Origin: CAWCHZ01 sp963795555
GTDB lineage: Bacteria; Actinomycetota; Thermoleophilia; Solirubrobacterales; Solirubrobacteraceae
DNA: 64,000 nt
NCBI GenBank assembly: GCA_963795555.1
Contig: CAWCHZ010000002.1
Span: 1,116,001 to 1,180,000, forward strand
Direction of reading: 5' to 3'
Shown here: positions 25,198 to 41,103 of the stretch, in pieces
Numbering within the stretch: position 1 is the stretch's first letter
How the letters are laid out: each line of letters begins with the position of its first letter
Notes under the pieces: generated by a model
Database searches by the model: none
The model's input: only the letters and a program-made list of their open reading frames with translations
Told to the model about the DNA's origin: nothing
Program-made: the position numbers and the translations under genes

Positions 25198-25845
25198 CTA
25201 CAGCGCGCGCACGAACATCCGCAGCCCGGGCATGCCGAACATCTGCTCGCAGCTGACGTCGCGATAGTCGGACTGCAGCGTGAAGCCCCAGTGTGCCCAG
25301 ATCGGCTCCACGCGCGTGTTGCCGATCAGGTAGAGCAGCTCGGCCAGCCGATAGCCGCGCGCGCGACCCTCGGTGAGCGCATTGTCGGCGAGCACCCGCA
25401 CGGCGCCACTGCTCCGAGCCTCCGGACGAACCGCAAGCGCCTCAAGCCCCCAGGCCCCATCAATCTCCGGTGGAGTCGCTCGCGCGAGCGTCGTCACCCG
25501 CATGCCGATTCCCTGCAGCTGCTCCTCCGAGAGCCCGAGCTCTCCAACCAGCGAGGCGAACGCCGCCTCGAGCGCCGGGGCGCCCTCGGTCGCCGCGTCG
25601 AAGGCGCTCATCGCGCCGACCGGCTCGCCGTCGCGCTCGGCCACCGTGAAGCGGCTCAGATGGCACCAGTGCGGCTGCTCGCTGAACAGCAGGCGAGCGA
25701 GCACGCCATCGACTTCATCGCTGGGCATGTCGAGCAGGACATCCCAGATACAGCGCGGCAGGTGCGACGTCGACGCCGTGCGCATCACCCAGACCAGCAG
25801 GTCGCGATCCTCCGGTCGAGCAGGCCGCACCGTGGTTTCCGACAT
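25198..25845 (-). CDS. GNAT-family N-acetyltransferase
   Basis: A 215-residue protein with a GNAT fold: N-terminal TTVRPARPEDRDLLVWVM, the central strand WGLEALAVRPEARSSGAVRVLADNAL (the acetyl-CoA pyrophosphate loop, here R-S-S-G-A instead of the usual RGxG) and YLIGNTRVEPIWAHWGF near the end. It would transfer an acyl group to an amine or be a degenerate member. The substrate is unknown. Transcription ends at the terminator at 25151-25126, so it forms its own unit. The start at 25845 follows a promoter region with a perfect inverted repeat. Confidence 0.8.
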   Translation of the reverse strand: MSETTVRPARPEDRDLLVWVMRTASTSHLPRCIWDVLLDMPSDEVDGVLARLLFSEQPHWCHLSRFTVAERDGEPVGAMSAFDAATEGAPALEAAFASLVGELGLSEEQLQGIGMRVTTLARATPPEIDGAWGLEALAVRPEARSSGAVRVLADNALTEGRARGYRLAELLYLIGNTRVEPIWAHWGFTLQSDYRDVSCEQMFGMPGLRMFVRAL

Positions 25846-25855
25846 AATCGTCAGC

Positions 25856-25871
25856 TTACCAAGTATGGTAA
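25856..25871 (-). promoter_or_regulatory. Operator-like inverted repeat TTACCA-N4-TGGTAA
   Basis: A perfect 6-bp inverted repeat (25856-25861 and 25866-25871) sits 10 bp before the GNAT start in an AT-richer patch, the position of a repressor site over the -10 or transcription start. No cognate regulator gene is adjacent. Confidence 0.4.
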
Positions 25872-25988
25872 TGCTTGCAAGTGTCTGGGCAACGGCGACA
25901 GCGAGTGGGAACGCGGTTCAACGCCGTAACGGCGGCAGCGGGCGAGAAGGCGGGTCAGCGCTGTAACGGCACCCGCGGGAAGATGCCC

Positions 25989-26645
25989 TCAGCGCCGCAG
26001 CGCGATGGCGGTCACGACCAGACCATCGCGCACGCGCCAGCGTCCGGCGAAGGAGTCGATCCGCCTGCCGTCGTGTGTGACTGCCGGCGCGATGAGACGA
26101 GCCGTGAAGGTGTCGCCGTCGGGATCGATCACCACGACGGCCTGCTCGAATCCGAGCCAGCGATGTGTCAGTGGAAACCAGGCCTTGAAGACAGCCTCCT
26201 TGGCGCTGAAGATCAGCCGGTCCCAGTGCAGCTCGGGCACCGCGCGGGCGAGCTCGCGCAGCTGCGCGAGCTCGCGCGGGAGCGCGATCAGGGCGAGGAC
26301 CCCCGCGGGCAGAGGTGCGTGCGGCTCGGCGTCGATGCCCAGTGCGCTGATGGTGCCGGACTCGGCGACAGCGCAGGCACGGTAGCCATCGCAGTGGGTG
26401 ATCGAGCCGACGACGCCTTGTGGCCACAGCGGCTCGCCGCGCTGGCCAATCGGTATCGCAACCGGCGGCCGTCCCAGGCCCGCGAGCGCGCGCCGCGCAC
26501 AGGCACGCCCGGTGGTGAACTCGCGCCGGCGCTTGTCGACCGCCCTGCTGACCACCGCCGCCTCCTCATCGAAGAGCTGGACATCCGGCAGGTCTTCGAA
26601 GGCCTCGACGACGGCGACCTCGCTCGGAAGGATGGCCTCGATCAC
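25989..26645 (-). CDS. Sfp-type 4'-phosphopantetheinyl transferase
   Basis: Attaches the phosphopantetheine arm of CoA to the Ser of carrier proteins; here the likely clients are the three ACPs of the adjacent PKS. The 218-residue product has the family landmarks RREFTTGRACARRAL, GSITHCDGYRACAVA, the metal-binding GIDAEPHAPLP and the catalytic FSAKEAVFKAWFP. The EntD-like length and FTTGR motif suggest the EntD/PcpS branch. The reading frame continues upstream for 127 more codons, but that part is Arg-rich and overlaps the thioesterase gene, so GTG 26645 (VIEAILPSEVAVV) is taken as the start. It diverges from the type II thioesterase with 68 bp between. Confidence 0.92.
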   Translation of the reverse strand: MIEAILPSEVAVVEAFEDLPDVQLFDEEAAVVSRAVDKRRREFTTGRACARRALAGLGRPPVAIPIGQRGEPLWPQGVVGSITHCDGYRACAVAESGTISALGIDAEPHAPLPAGVLALIALPRELAQLRELARAVPELHWDRLIFSAKEAVFKAWFPLTHRWLGFEQAVVVIDPDGDTFTARLIAPAVTHDGRRIDSFAGRWRVRDGLVVTAIALRR

Positions 26646-26713
26646 GTCGCGCGGCAGGATATCCGCCGACCACCGTTGCCAAGCACGGGCACGGTAGACA
26701 GCGCAACGCTGCC

Positions 26714-27487
26714 ATGACAACCTTCTGCCGCTTCCTGCCGCGGCCGGGGGCACGCCACCTGCTCTATTGCTTTCCCTATGCCGGCGGCAGCGCAGCGGCC
26801 TACCGACCCTGGGTCGATCTGGTGCCGGCGACGCTCGAGGTCCGGGCGGTACAGCTCCCCCCTCAACGAACCGGCGCGCTGTTTGCGGGCGTGGTCGCCC
26901 AGCTTGCCAGCGCCGTGGCAATCGACGCCGGCCAGCGGCCCTTCGTCTTCTTCGGTCACAGCATGGGCGGGCTGCTCGCCTTCGAGACAGCGCGCGAGCT
27001 GCGCCGGCGCGGGCAGCCGCTGCCACAGCACCTGGCGATCTCGGCGCGCCCCGTACCGCCCAACCCGGGCAACCTGGTGCTGCATGGCCGCTCGGAGCCC
27101 GAGCTGCTGGATGCCGCCGCCCAGCTGGGCGGCATTCCCCCGGAGGTGGCCAGCCAGCCCGAGCTGGTGCGCTTGATGCTGCGCCTGCTGCGGCGCGACC
27201 TCGCGCTGCTCGACAGCTATCGCTACGTCGCGCAGGACCCGCTGAGCTGTCCGTTCTCGCTGTTCGGCGCCAATGCCGACCTGCTCGTCTCCGCTTCCGA
27301 CCTGATCGAATGGCGGCGAATGACCACCGGGCCAGTATTCACACATCTGTACGCGGGTGGGCACTTCTACCTGCGCTTCGCGCTTGTGGTGGTGGTTCGC
27401 GACCTGCTGGTCGACCTGGGGCTTGCCGTCCCCGCCTCGTTGCGCCACGCAGCCGAGCGCCATGGTGCCGCCGCGTACGCGGGTTAA
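26714..27487 (+). CDS. Type II (editing) thioesterase
   Basis: A 257-residue alpha/beta hydrolase of the GrsT/RifR type that removes misprimed or stalled acyl groups from carrier proteins. It opens with RHLLYCFPYAGGSAAAYRPW, has the nucleophile elbow FGHSMGGLLAF (Ser near 90), the catalytic Asp region (SLFGANADLLVSASDLIEWRR) and the C-terminal His in YAGGHFYL. Because neither PKS carries a TE domain, this free enzyme may also help in chain release. Start ATG 26714. Its TAA stop overlaps the first of two 13-bp direct repeats that lie before the PKS operon. Confidence 0.92.
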   Translation: MTTFCRFLPRPGARHLLYCFPYAGGSAAAYRPWVDLVPATLEVRAVQLPPQRTGALFAGVVAQLASAVAIDAGQRPFVFFGHSMGGLLAFETARELRRRGQPLPQHLAISARPVPPNPGNLVLHGRSEPELLDAAAQLGGIPPEVASQPELVRLMLRLLRRDLALLDSYRYVAQDPLSCPFSLFGANADLLVSASDLIEWRRMTTGPVFTHLYAGGHFYLRFALVVVVRDLLVDLGLAVPASLRHAAERHGAAAYAG

Positions 27488-27639
27488 TCGCACTTCTGAT
27501 CAGCCGCTAATCGCACTTCTATATCAGTGCCGGTCAGCGCCTGAGCCGACCAAAACAGTTCGTGGTAAATCTCTTGCGCCAATAACGGTCATGTGCTTTG
27601 CTACCCCACCATGGGGCGGGTCGGGGTGCTTGAGCTGTC
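27485..27639 (+). promoter_or_regulatory. AT-richer control region of the PKS operon with 13-bp direct repeats
   Basis: TAATCGCACTTCT occurs at 27485-27497 and again at 27508-27520 (period 23 bp, about two helix turns), on one face of the DNA. CTGAT (27495-27499) and ATCAG (27523-27527) form an additional inverted pair. The region 27485-27600 is clearly poorer in GC than its surroundings and precedes the 15-kb acyltransferase/PKS/tailoring operon. It could bind a SARP- or LuxR-like activator; none is encoded in the window. Confidence 0.45.
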
Positions 27640-28802
27640 GTGCGCGCGGCGAGCGGGCGCCCGCGGGCGCCCACCACGCGAGGCGCGGGTGGCCTGACAG
27701 CGGTGCTGGAGCTCGCGCGGTCGCTTCACGACGTCACCTATAAGCCGCTCGACGGCGAGGGCCGCATCCGGCTCTACTACGCCGACGTCGTCGAGCTGTC
27801 GCGCTTCATCGCGGACTGCCAGGCGCTCGACACCGAGCTGCGCGGCTCGGCGGCCAGCCGCTGGACGGCGCGCGGGATGGTCGCGGAGCACGAGCCGATC
27901 TGCCAGATCAGCGAGCAGCTCGGCAAGCAGGACGCCGCACCGCTCGAAGTCGTCTCGCTTCCGGTGACGGCCGCTGGCCGTGACGTCGACTACCTCTGGA
28001 TATCGCGCAACGCGCCCGATCGCCTGCCCGCGCGCGCAGCGCGCGCGTCCTTCGCCACCTCGATGGAGCTGCACCGCCAGTTCCAGGAGCAATGGTCGGC
28101 TCGCTTTCACGAGCACACCGACGGCATGTTGCGCCACGCCCGCGGCGCCGGGCTGGAGGTGGTCTGCAATGACGGGCTTGGTGATTGGGGAGTCGACCAG
28201 CTGCCGCGCGAGACGTTCCGGACGCTCGTTGGCGAGGCTTTCTACGTCAGCCGCCCGGCGGCGGATGCGCTGCTGGAGGGACGCGGCTACTCACCGCTCG
28301 GGCACGCGATGTTCGGCCTGCTCGATCGCCGCGGCGAGCTGCTGTGCATCCTGATGCTCGCGCGCTGGCCGTGGGGCTTCGAGGTCACCTACGGGATCCT
28401 CAACCGCTCCTACGTCGCGGCGCCCGCGATCGCTGACGAGCTGCGTCAGGTCGGCAGCCTGGGCTCGGTGCTGATGATCGCGGCGGTGGCATTGCACCTC
28501 GCTCGCCACGGTGCCGGCCCGCTCGTCTATGGCGAGGCCAACGTGGCGAACTGCCGACCGTGCATCAAGGCGGGATTCGAGCTGGCGCCGCTGCAGCTCG
28601 ACCCCGATCAGCAGGTCAATCGCAACGTCGTCTGGGCCGACAACCCGATCGGCGCGCACGGCGCCAGCGCGACCGAGGCGGGGCCGCACGCGCCGCATCA
28701 CTCCGTAGCCGACTACGTCAGCTATGCCCTGATGACGCTCGCAGCCGACAAGCTTATGCCTCACATCGGGGACGCCACCGCGCTGCTGAGGACTGGTCGC
28801 AG

Positions 28803-28806
<4 letters not shown>
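27640..28806 (+). CDS. Unrecognised PKS-cluster protein, possibly acyltransferase-like starter loader
   Basis: A protein of up to 388 residues that I do not recognise with certainty. The N-terminal half has no clear motif (SLHDVTYKPLDGEGRIRLYY, AASRWTARGMVAEHEPICQ). The C-terminal half has GRGYSPLGHAMFGLLDRRG, LCILMLARWPWGFEVTYGIL and LVYGEANVANCRPCIKAGFEL, the last resembling the final strand-helix of GNAT acyltransferases (N-x-x-N ... K-x-G-F). Its stop overlaps the ATG of PKS1 (ATGA), and PKS1 starts with an ACP, so loading of a starter onto that ACP is an attractive role. Start GTG 27640 is uncertain; GTG near 27703 (VLELARSLHD) is an alternative. Confidence 0.6.
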
Positions 28807-34941
<6,135 letters not shown>

Positions 34942-34949
<8 letters not shown>

Positions 34950-37900
34950 CGATCGCGCGCGCGGGGATCTCGCCGCGCGCCTGGCCAGCCTGTCGCCGGA
35001 GCGCCGAGCGGCGATCGCGCGGCTGCGTCGAGAGCAGCGCCCCGAGGCGGCGCTCGAGCAAGAGGAGCACCGCGAGGCGGCGGTCGAGCCCGACCGGATC
35101 GCGATCGTCGGCAGCGGCTGCCGCTTCCCCGGCGGCGCCCACGACGCCGACTCGTTCTGGCAGCTGCTGCAAGACCGCGTCGAGACGGCCGTGCCGGTCC
35201 CCGCGCAGCGCTGGGACGCCGAGCGCCGCTACGACCCCGACCCGGACGCGCCGGGCGGGCTCTACGTGCGCCACGGCTCGTTTCTCGCCGAGCCGATCGA
35301 CCAGTTCGATGCCGCCTTCTTCGGCATCTCGGCAAGCGAGGCGCGCAGCATGGACCCCCAGCAGCGGCTGCTGCTGGAGGTCTCCTGGGAGGCATTGGAG
35401 GACGCAGCGATCGCGCCCGACCGGCTGGCGGGCTCGCAGACGGGCGTGTTCGTCGGGATCGGCCTGGACGACTACAAATCGCTGGAGATCAGCTCGGAGG
35501 CGGACATCACCGCCTACTCCGGTACCGGCAACCTGCTCTGCGTCGCCGCCGGGCGAATCTCCTACGTGCTGGGGCTGCACGGCCCGGCGATCGCCGTAGA
35601 CACCGGCTGCTCGTCATCGCTGGTTGCCGTGCACCTCGCCTGCCAGAGCCTGCGCTGCGGCGAGAGCGACCTCGCGCTGGCCGGTGGCGTGCACCTGATG
35701 CTGACCCCGGACATGACGATGTTCCTCTGCCGCGCCCACGCGCTGGCGCCGGACGGCCACTGCAAGACCTTCGACGAGGCCGCCGATGGCTATCTGCGCG
35801 GCGAGGGCTGCGGCGTGATCGTGCTCAAGCGCCTGCGCGACGCCCAGGCCGACGGTGACCGGGTGCTGGCGGTGATCGCCGGCTCCGCGATCAACCACGA
35901 CGGCGCGAGCAGCGGGCTGACCGCGCCCAGCGGGCCCGCCCAGCAGGCGCTGATCCGCCGCGCGCTGCGCAACGCCCGGTTGCGCCCAGCCGATCTCGCC
36001 TACGTCGAGACGCACGGCGCCGGCACAGCGCTCGGCGATCCGATCGAGGTGCAGGCGATTGGAGCGGTGCTCGCCGAGGACCCCAAGGTCGTCGGTCCGC
36101 TGCTGGTCGGCGCGGTGAAGACGAACATTGGGCATCTGGAGGCGGCCGCCGGGATCGCGGGCCTGCAGAAGGTCGTCCTGGCGCTGCAGCACGAGGAGAT
36201 CCCGGCCAACCTGAACTTCTCCCAGCCCAACTCGCGCATCCCCTGGGAGACGATGCCGATCGTGGCGCCGACGCGCCCGACGCCTTGGCGGCGCGACTCG
36301 CGGCGGCGCGTCGCCGGCGTCAGCTCGTTTGGCATCAGCGGCACAAACGCCCACGTCATCGTGCACGAGGCGCCGGCCGAGGCGACACCCACCGAGCAGG
36401 CACCCACCGAGCGCGCCCTCGACGGCGAGCCCACCAGCCGGCGTCCTGAGCTGCTCGTGCTGTCGGCACGCAGCGGCTCGGCGCTGCGGACGCTCGCCGC
36501 CGCCTATGCGCGTCGCCTGCACACCAGTCCCGCCGGCGCATTGGCGAATCTCGCATACACCAGTCGCATCGGCCGGGCGCGCTTCGCCGAGCGCCTCGCG
36601 GTGGTTGGCGACTCTGCCGAGGCCGTCGCGGAGCGCCTCGCAGCCTTCGCGGAGAACGGGGCGCCAGAGCGGTCGGGCGATCTGCGCCAGGGCCGCGTCG
36701 GCAGCCAGGGCAGGCGCGTCGCCCTTGCCTTCACCGGGCACCAGCTCGACCGCGCCGACATGCAGGCCGAGTCCGCGATCCAAGCCGAGTCCGCGATCCA
36801 AGCCGAGTCCGGGATCGGGCACGAGCTCTACGCGCGCGAGCCGGCCTTTCGCGCCGCCTACGACCGCGCCGCCCAGGCCCTCGGCGCGCCAGCCAGCGGC
36901 GTGTTCTCCGGCCCATGCGGCCTGTTCGCGTTGCAGTATGCGCTCGCCGAGCTGTGGTGCGCGTGGGGAGTGGCGCCCGCGGTGGTGCTGGGCCAGGGCG
37001 CCAACGAGCTGGTTGCCGCCTGCGTGGCCGGCGCGCTGCGCCTCGAGGACGCCGCCACGTTGGTGCGCGAGCGTGCCCGGGTCACGTCGCAAGCCGCCCA
37101 CGAGGGCGTGACGGCGCAGGCCGTCCGCGACGGGGTGGCCGCGGGCAACGGCGCGATGGTCGATCAGCTGCCGCTGGTCGGACCGGTGAGCGAGGAGCTC
37201 GACGCGGTGCTGCGCGAGGTCGCGTTGGCGATGCCCCGGCTCAAGCTGATCTCGACGGTCACCGGCACCGTGGTCGAATCCGGCGACGTGCCGGATCGTG
37301 CTCACTGGCGTGAGCTGGTGCGTCGACCGATCGAGCCGACGGCCGCGGTCAGCGCGCTGCTCGACGAGGGCTGCGACGTCGTGATCGAGATCGGCCCCGC
37401 GCCGACGCTGGCGGCGACGATCGCGCGCGCGGCCCAGCGGGGCCGTCGCGACGCTGCTCCGGCGCTGATCGCCTCGCTGCGCGAGGACGTCGGCGAGCTG
37501 CGCGCCCTGCACGAGGCGCTGGCCGACCTGTTCGTGCTCGGGATCGACTTCGATCCCGATGCCGGGCGCTCGGGACGCAGGCTGCGCCGCTGCGCGGCAC
37601 CGACATATCCCTTCGAGCGCGAGCGCTACTGGACCACGTCCAAGGCGACGCGGGCGATGACCGCGCCGACCGCGACACCGGCCGCGACTCGGGATGCCGA
37701 GGTGGGCGGCTATCCGGGGCGTCAGCTGCGCTCGCCGGCGCTGCGCGACGTCGTCTTCGACACCGTCTTCACGGCCACGGCACCCGGCTTCCTGCCCGAC
37801 CACCGCGTCTTCGGCGAGGTCGTCGTGCCCGGCGCCAGCCACGTCGCGATGCTGCTGGCCGCCGCGGCGCGCAGCGGTCGCGACGGGCCTGCCGTGATCG

Positions 37901-40335
37901 ACGACGTCCGCTTCACACGCGCGCTCACCCTCTGGCCGGATGACCGCCGCCCGGTCCAGCTCGTGCTGCGCGAGGACGGCGCCTGGTCGGTCGTCAGCAT
38001 GGCCACCCCCGACGCCGAGCGCTGGGAGACCCACGCGACCGGCAACTTCCGCCAGCTGGTCGCCGGCCCAGCTCTGGGCGAGGCCGCCGAGGCCGCCACA
38101 ACCGGAGGCGAGGCCGCCGCAGCCGGAGCCGAGCAGTCTGTGGGCGAGGTGCCGGCCGCCGCGGCCCAGCCAGCCGCCCAGCCCGGCAGCTGGCTGCACG
38201 AGCGGATGGACGCGGCCGGCTACCAGCTCGGCCCCGGCTTTCGCTGGATCACCGAGCTGCGTCGTCACCCGCAGGAGCTGGACGCCGAGCTGGTGGCGCC
38301 GCCCGGATGTGACGAGGACCTGCCGCTGCACCCGGCGCTGCTGGACTCCTGCTTCCAGGCGCTGCTGGCTGCCGTGCCGGCCGCTTTGGACGTGCAGCAG
38401 GCAGCCGCCGCCGGCATCTACGTGCCGGCCGAGATCGCGCGCGTGCACTGCTCGGGGCTGAGCGCCGGGGCGCGTACGCGCTGTGTGGTGAGGCTGGTGC
38501 CCGAGCCGTGGACGCCGGCGGACCCGATCCGCGGCGACGTCCACCTGCTCGACGCCGAGGGACGGCGCCTCGTCGACTTCGAGGGCGTCGTGATGCGGCG
38601 ACTTCCGGCGGCCGCGCTGCTCGGCCGCGACGAGCCCCCCAGCTCCACGTCGCTGATCAACGTGCTCGACTGGCCGGAGGTCGACATCGCGCCGCAGCCA
38701 GCGGACGTCCGCGGTCAGCGCTGGCTGCTCTGCACCAGCGGCGGCGAGCTCGCCGCCGTGCTCGAGCGGCGCCTCGGGGAGGGCGGTGCGACCGTGACCA
38801 GGGTCGCCAGCGGCTCGCCGGAGGGCAGGGCGGGCGGCGAGCCGATCGATGTGGTCGCCGTGCTGTGGGGCGCCGAACGCAAGGTGGCTGCCTTCCGCGA
38901 GGCCACGGACGACACCGAGCGCGACGACGGAGAAGCGGCAGGCACCGATCCCACTGGGCTGTCTTCGAGCGAGCAGCTGCTGCGCCTGCTGCCGACGCTC
39001 GTAGCCGGCAGCACGGCCCAGCCGCCGCGGCTGCTCGTCGTCACCAAGGGCACTCAGCAGGTCCGTCCCGGTGAGGCGGTCGAGCCCGCTCACGCGCAGC
39101 TGTGGGGACTGACGCGCGTGATTGGGGTGGAGCATCCCGGGCTGCGACCGCTGCTGATCGACCTGCAGCGGGACGGTGATTGCGAGGCTGCCGCGACCGC
39201 CCTGCTGCGGGCCGCCGGCGCGGGCCTCGAGCAGGCCGAGCTCGGCTTCCGCAACGGTCGGGCGCACCTCGCCCGTCGGTCGCCGCGGACGCTGCCGCAA
39301 GGGCATCCCGCGCTCGACCCGCGTGGCGTGTACATCGTCACCGGCGGCTCCGGCGCGCTCGGCACCCTCTTCGCCAGGCACCTCAGCGAGCTGGGCGCCC
39401 GCTCGCTGCTGCTGCTCGGGCGATCAGCCCCCTCGCCGGAAGCGCAGGCGGCAGCCGCTGAGCTGCGCGCGATCGGCGTCGAGGTTCAGCACGAGCAGGT
39501 CGACGTGGCCGACCGCGGCGCGCTGGCGCGCGCGCTCGAACGGGCGCGGCAGACGACAGGGCGGCCGATCCGCGGCGTGCTGCACGCAGCCGGCGTGCTC
39601 GACGACGGCGTGCTCGTCCAGCAGACGGTCGAGCGGCTCAGGCGGGTCGCTGCCCCCAAGGTGAGCGGCGCCTGGAACCTGCACACGCTGCTGGCCGACG
39701 ATCAGCTCGACCTGTTCGTGCTGTTCTCCTCCGCGGCCGCCTTCACCGGCACGGCCGGACAGGGCACCTACGCCGCGGCCAACGCCTTCCTCGACGCACT
39801 CGCGCTACAGCGCCATGCGCGTGGGCTGCCAGCCAACTCGATCGCCTGGGGCGTCTGGGCGGGCATCGGGCTGGCCGCGCAATTGCAGCAGCGCGACCTC
39901 AGCCGACAGGCCGAGCGTGGCCTTGCCCAGATCGACGTCGAGGAGGGCGTCGAAGCCTTCGACCAGCTCGTCGCCGGCGCCCTGCCGTTCGCCGGGGTGT
40001 TCCACGCCGCGACGGCGCCCAGCGCTGCGGAGCCCGAGCTTGCGCCGCGCCCAGCGAGCCTTGGCGACTATGCGGCACCGACGACCGCGACCGAGCAGGC
40101 GCTCGCGCAGCTGTGGGAGGCGCATTTCGGCTTCACGCCGATCGGGGTGTCGGACCACTTCGTCGAGCTTGGCGGCGACTCGATCCTCTCGCTGCGCCTC
40201 GTGACCAGCGCTTGGAAGGTCGGGCTGGCGCTCGAGGACACCGATCTCTTCGCCCATCCGACGATCGCCGAGCTCGCCCCCCTGCTCGAGGACCGAGCCA
40301 CGAATGACAACACGACAGGAAAGGAAGCGAAGTGA
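34942..40335 (+). CDS. Type I polyketide synthase, KS-AT(inactive)-DH-KR-ACP
   Basis: A 1797-residue module. N-terminal docking helix (LAARLASLSPERRAAIARLRR). KS: ~51-470, Cys223 (DTGCSSS), His358 (ETHGAGT), His398 (NIGHLEAA). AT region: ~490-900, but the GHSxGE elbow reads GQGANE, with Gly686 in place of the nucleophilic Ser; the GQG start motif is also gone and an AESAIQ repeat (36766-36819) is inserted, so this AT is dead. DH: ~915-1230, His954 in HRVFGEVVVP and Asp1135 in HPALLDSCFQ. KR: ~1460-1700, TGGSGALG, LDD (B-type), Tyr1610. ACP: ~1710-1785, Ser1747 in GGDSILS. No ER or TE. It must receive its extender from elsewhere, most simply from the second AT of PKS1. The stop overlaps the next gene's GTG. 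Confidence 0.95.
36766..36819 (+). repeat. 18-bp in-frame tandem repeat (3 copies) in the dead AT of PKS2
   Basis: Units at 36766-36783, 36784-36801 and 36802-36819 (last one altered) encode AESAIQ repeats at the place where active ATs carry their first conserved helix. Confidence 0.92.
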
Positions 40336-41066
40336 GCTTTCAGAGCACCGTCACCAATGCGGTGACAGAGAAGGGCTACATCATCACGCCGGGCGAGGAC
40401 CTGGCCGGCGTGGTGAAGCTGGGCGAGCCGGCCTGGGAGGAGTTCACCGCCTTCTGGGACGATCTTGGTGAGGACCGTTATCTCAAGGGCGACTACATGT
40501 GGCGCTACCGCCGTTACGGCCAGCTCGGCTTCGTGCCGGAGACCGGCCGAATCTGGCTGCGCGAGCACATCCCCTACTTCCAGTCCTCCGACATCAACTC
40601 CTACGTCGGCGGGATCGCGCGGGAGTTTGCCCCGCTGACGGACGAGCTCGTCACCAACGAGATCTTCCAGGACCTGGTGCGCGGGACGTTCGACATGGCC
40701 GCGTTCGACGACGAGTATCGCGATGCCGAGTGGACCGTCGAGGTCAGCGTCTTCCGCGTCAGGGTCGAGGGCGCGCGGGTTGTGGAGCCGACGCCGGAGG
40801 GCATCCACCGCGATGGCGTCCCCTTTGGGGTCATTCACCTGATCAACCGCGTCGGCATCGAGGGAGCCGTCTCCCACGTCTACAGCCTCGACGAGGAGCT
40901 GCTCGACGTCGGCGTGCTCAAGGAGCCGATGGACAGCCTCTACGCGTGGGACAACCGGGTTCTGCACTACGCCACGCCGCTGTATGCGAGCACGATGCAG
41001 GAGGGCCATCGCGACGTCCTCATCTACGGCTACCACCTCGACGGGACCAAGTACGAGAAGGGATGA
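40332..41066 (+). CDS. 2-oxoglutarate/Fe(II) dioxygenase of the amino-acid hydroxylase type (PF10014-like)
   Basis: A 244-residue cupin-fold oxygenase. The signature segment EPTPEGIHRDGVPFGVIHL has the metal ligands His159 and Asp161; the distal ligand is His212 in NRVLHYATPL, and GHRDVLIYGY supplies the Arg for 2-oxoglutarate. This is the pattern of the family that includes L-isoleucine 4-hydroxylase and BsmBA-type enzymes, which hydroxylate free amino acids. It would put a hydroxyl group on an amino acid, or on the polyketide amide, made by this cluster. GTG 40332 overlaps the PKS2 stop by 4 bp, so it is part of the operon; the next gene starts 37 bp on. Confidence 0.9.
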   Translation: MSFQSTVTNAVTEKGYIITPGEDLAGVVKLGEPAWEEFTAFWDDLGEDRYLKGDYMWRYRRYGQLGFVPETGRIWLREHIPYFQSSDINSYVGGIAREFAPLTDELVTNEIFQDLVRGTFDMAAFDDEYRDAEWTVEVSVFRVRVEGARVVEPTPEGIHRDGVPFGVIHLINRVGIEGAVSHVYSLDEELLDVGVLKEPMDSLYAWDNRVLHYATPLYASTMQEGHRDVLIYGYHLDGTKYEKG

Positions 41067-41103
41067 GCACGACAGGCGGTGACGAACGGACGGGAGCGAG
41101 CAC

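Noticed and set aside
35614..39381. 1255-codon open frame on the minus strand inside PKS2
   Set aside because: It mirrors the codon pattern of the PKS on the other strand; composition is Gly/Arg/Gln/His-rich with no domain. A GC-bias shadow.
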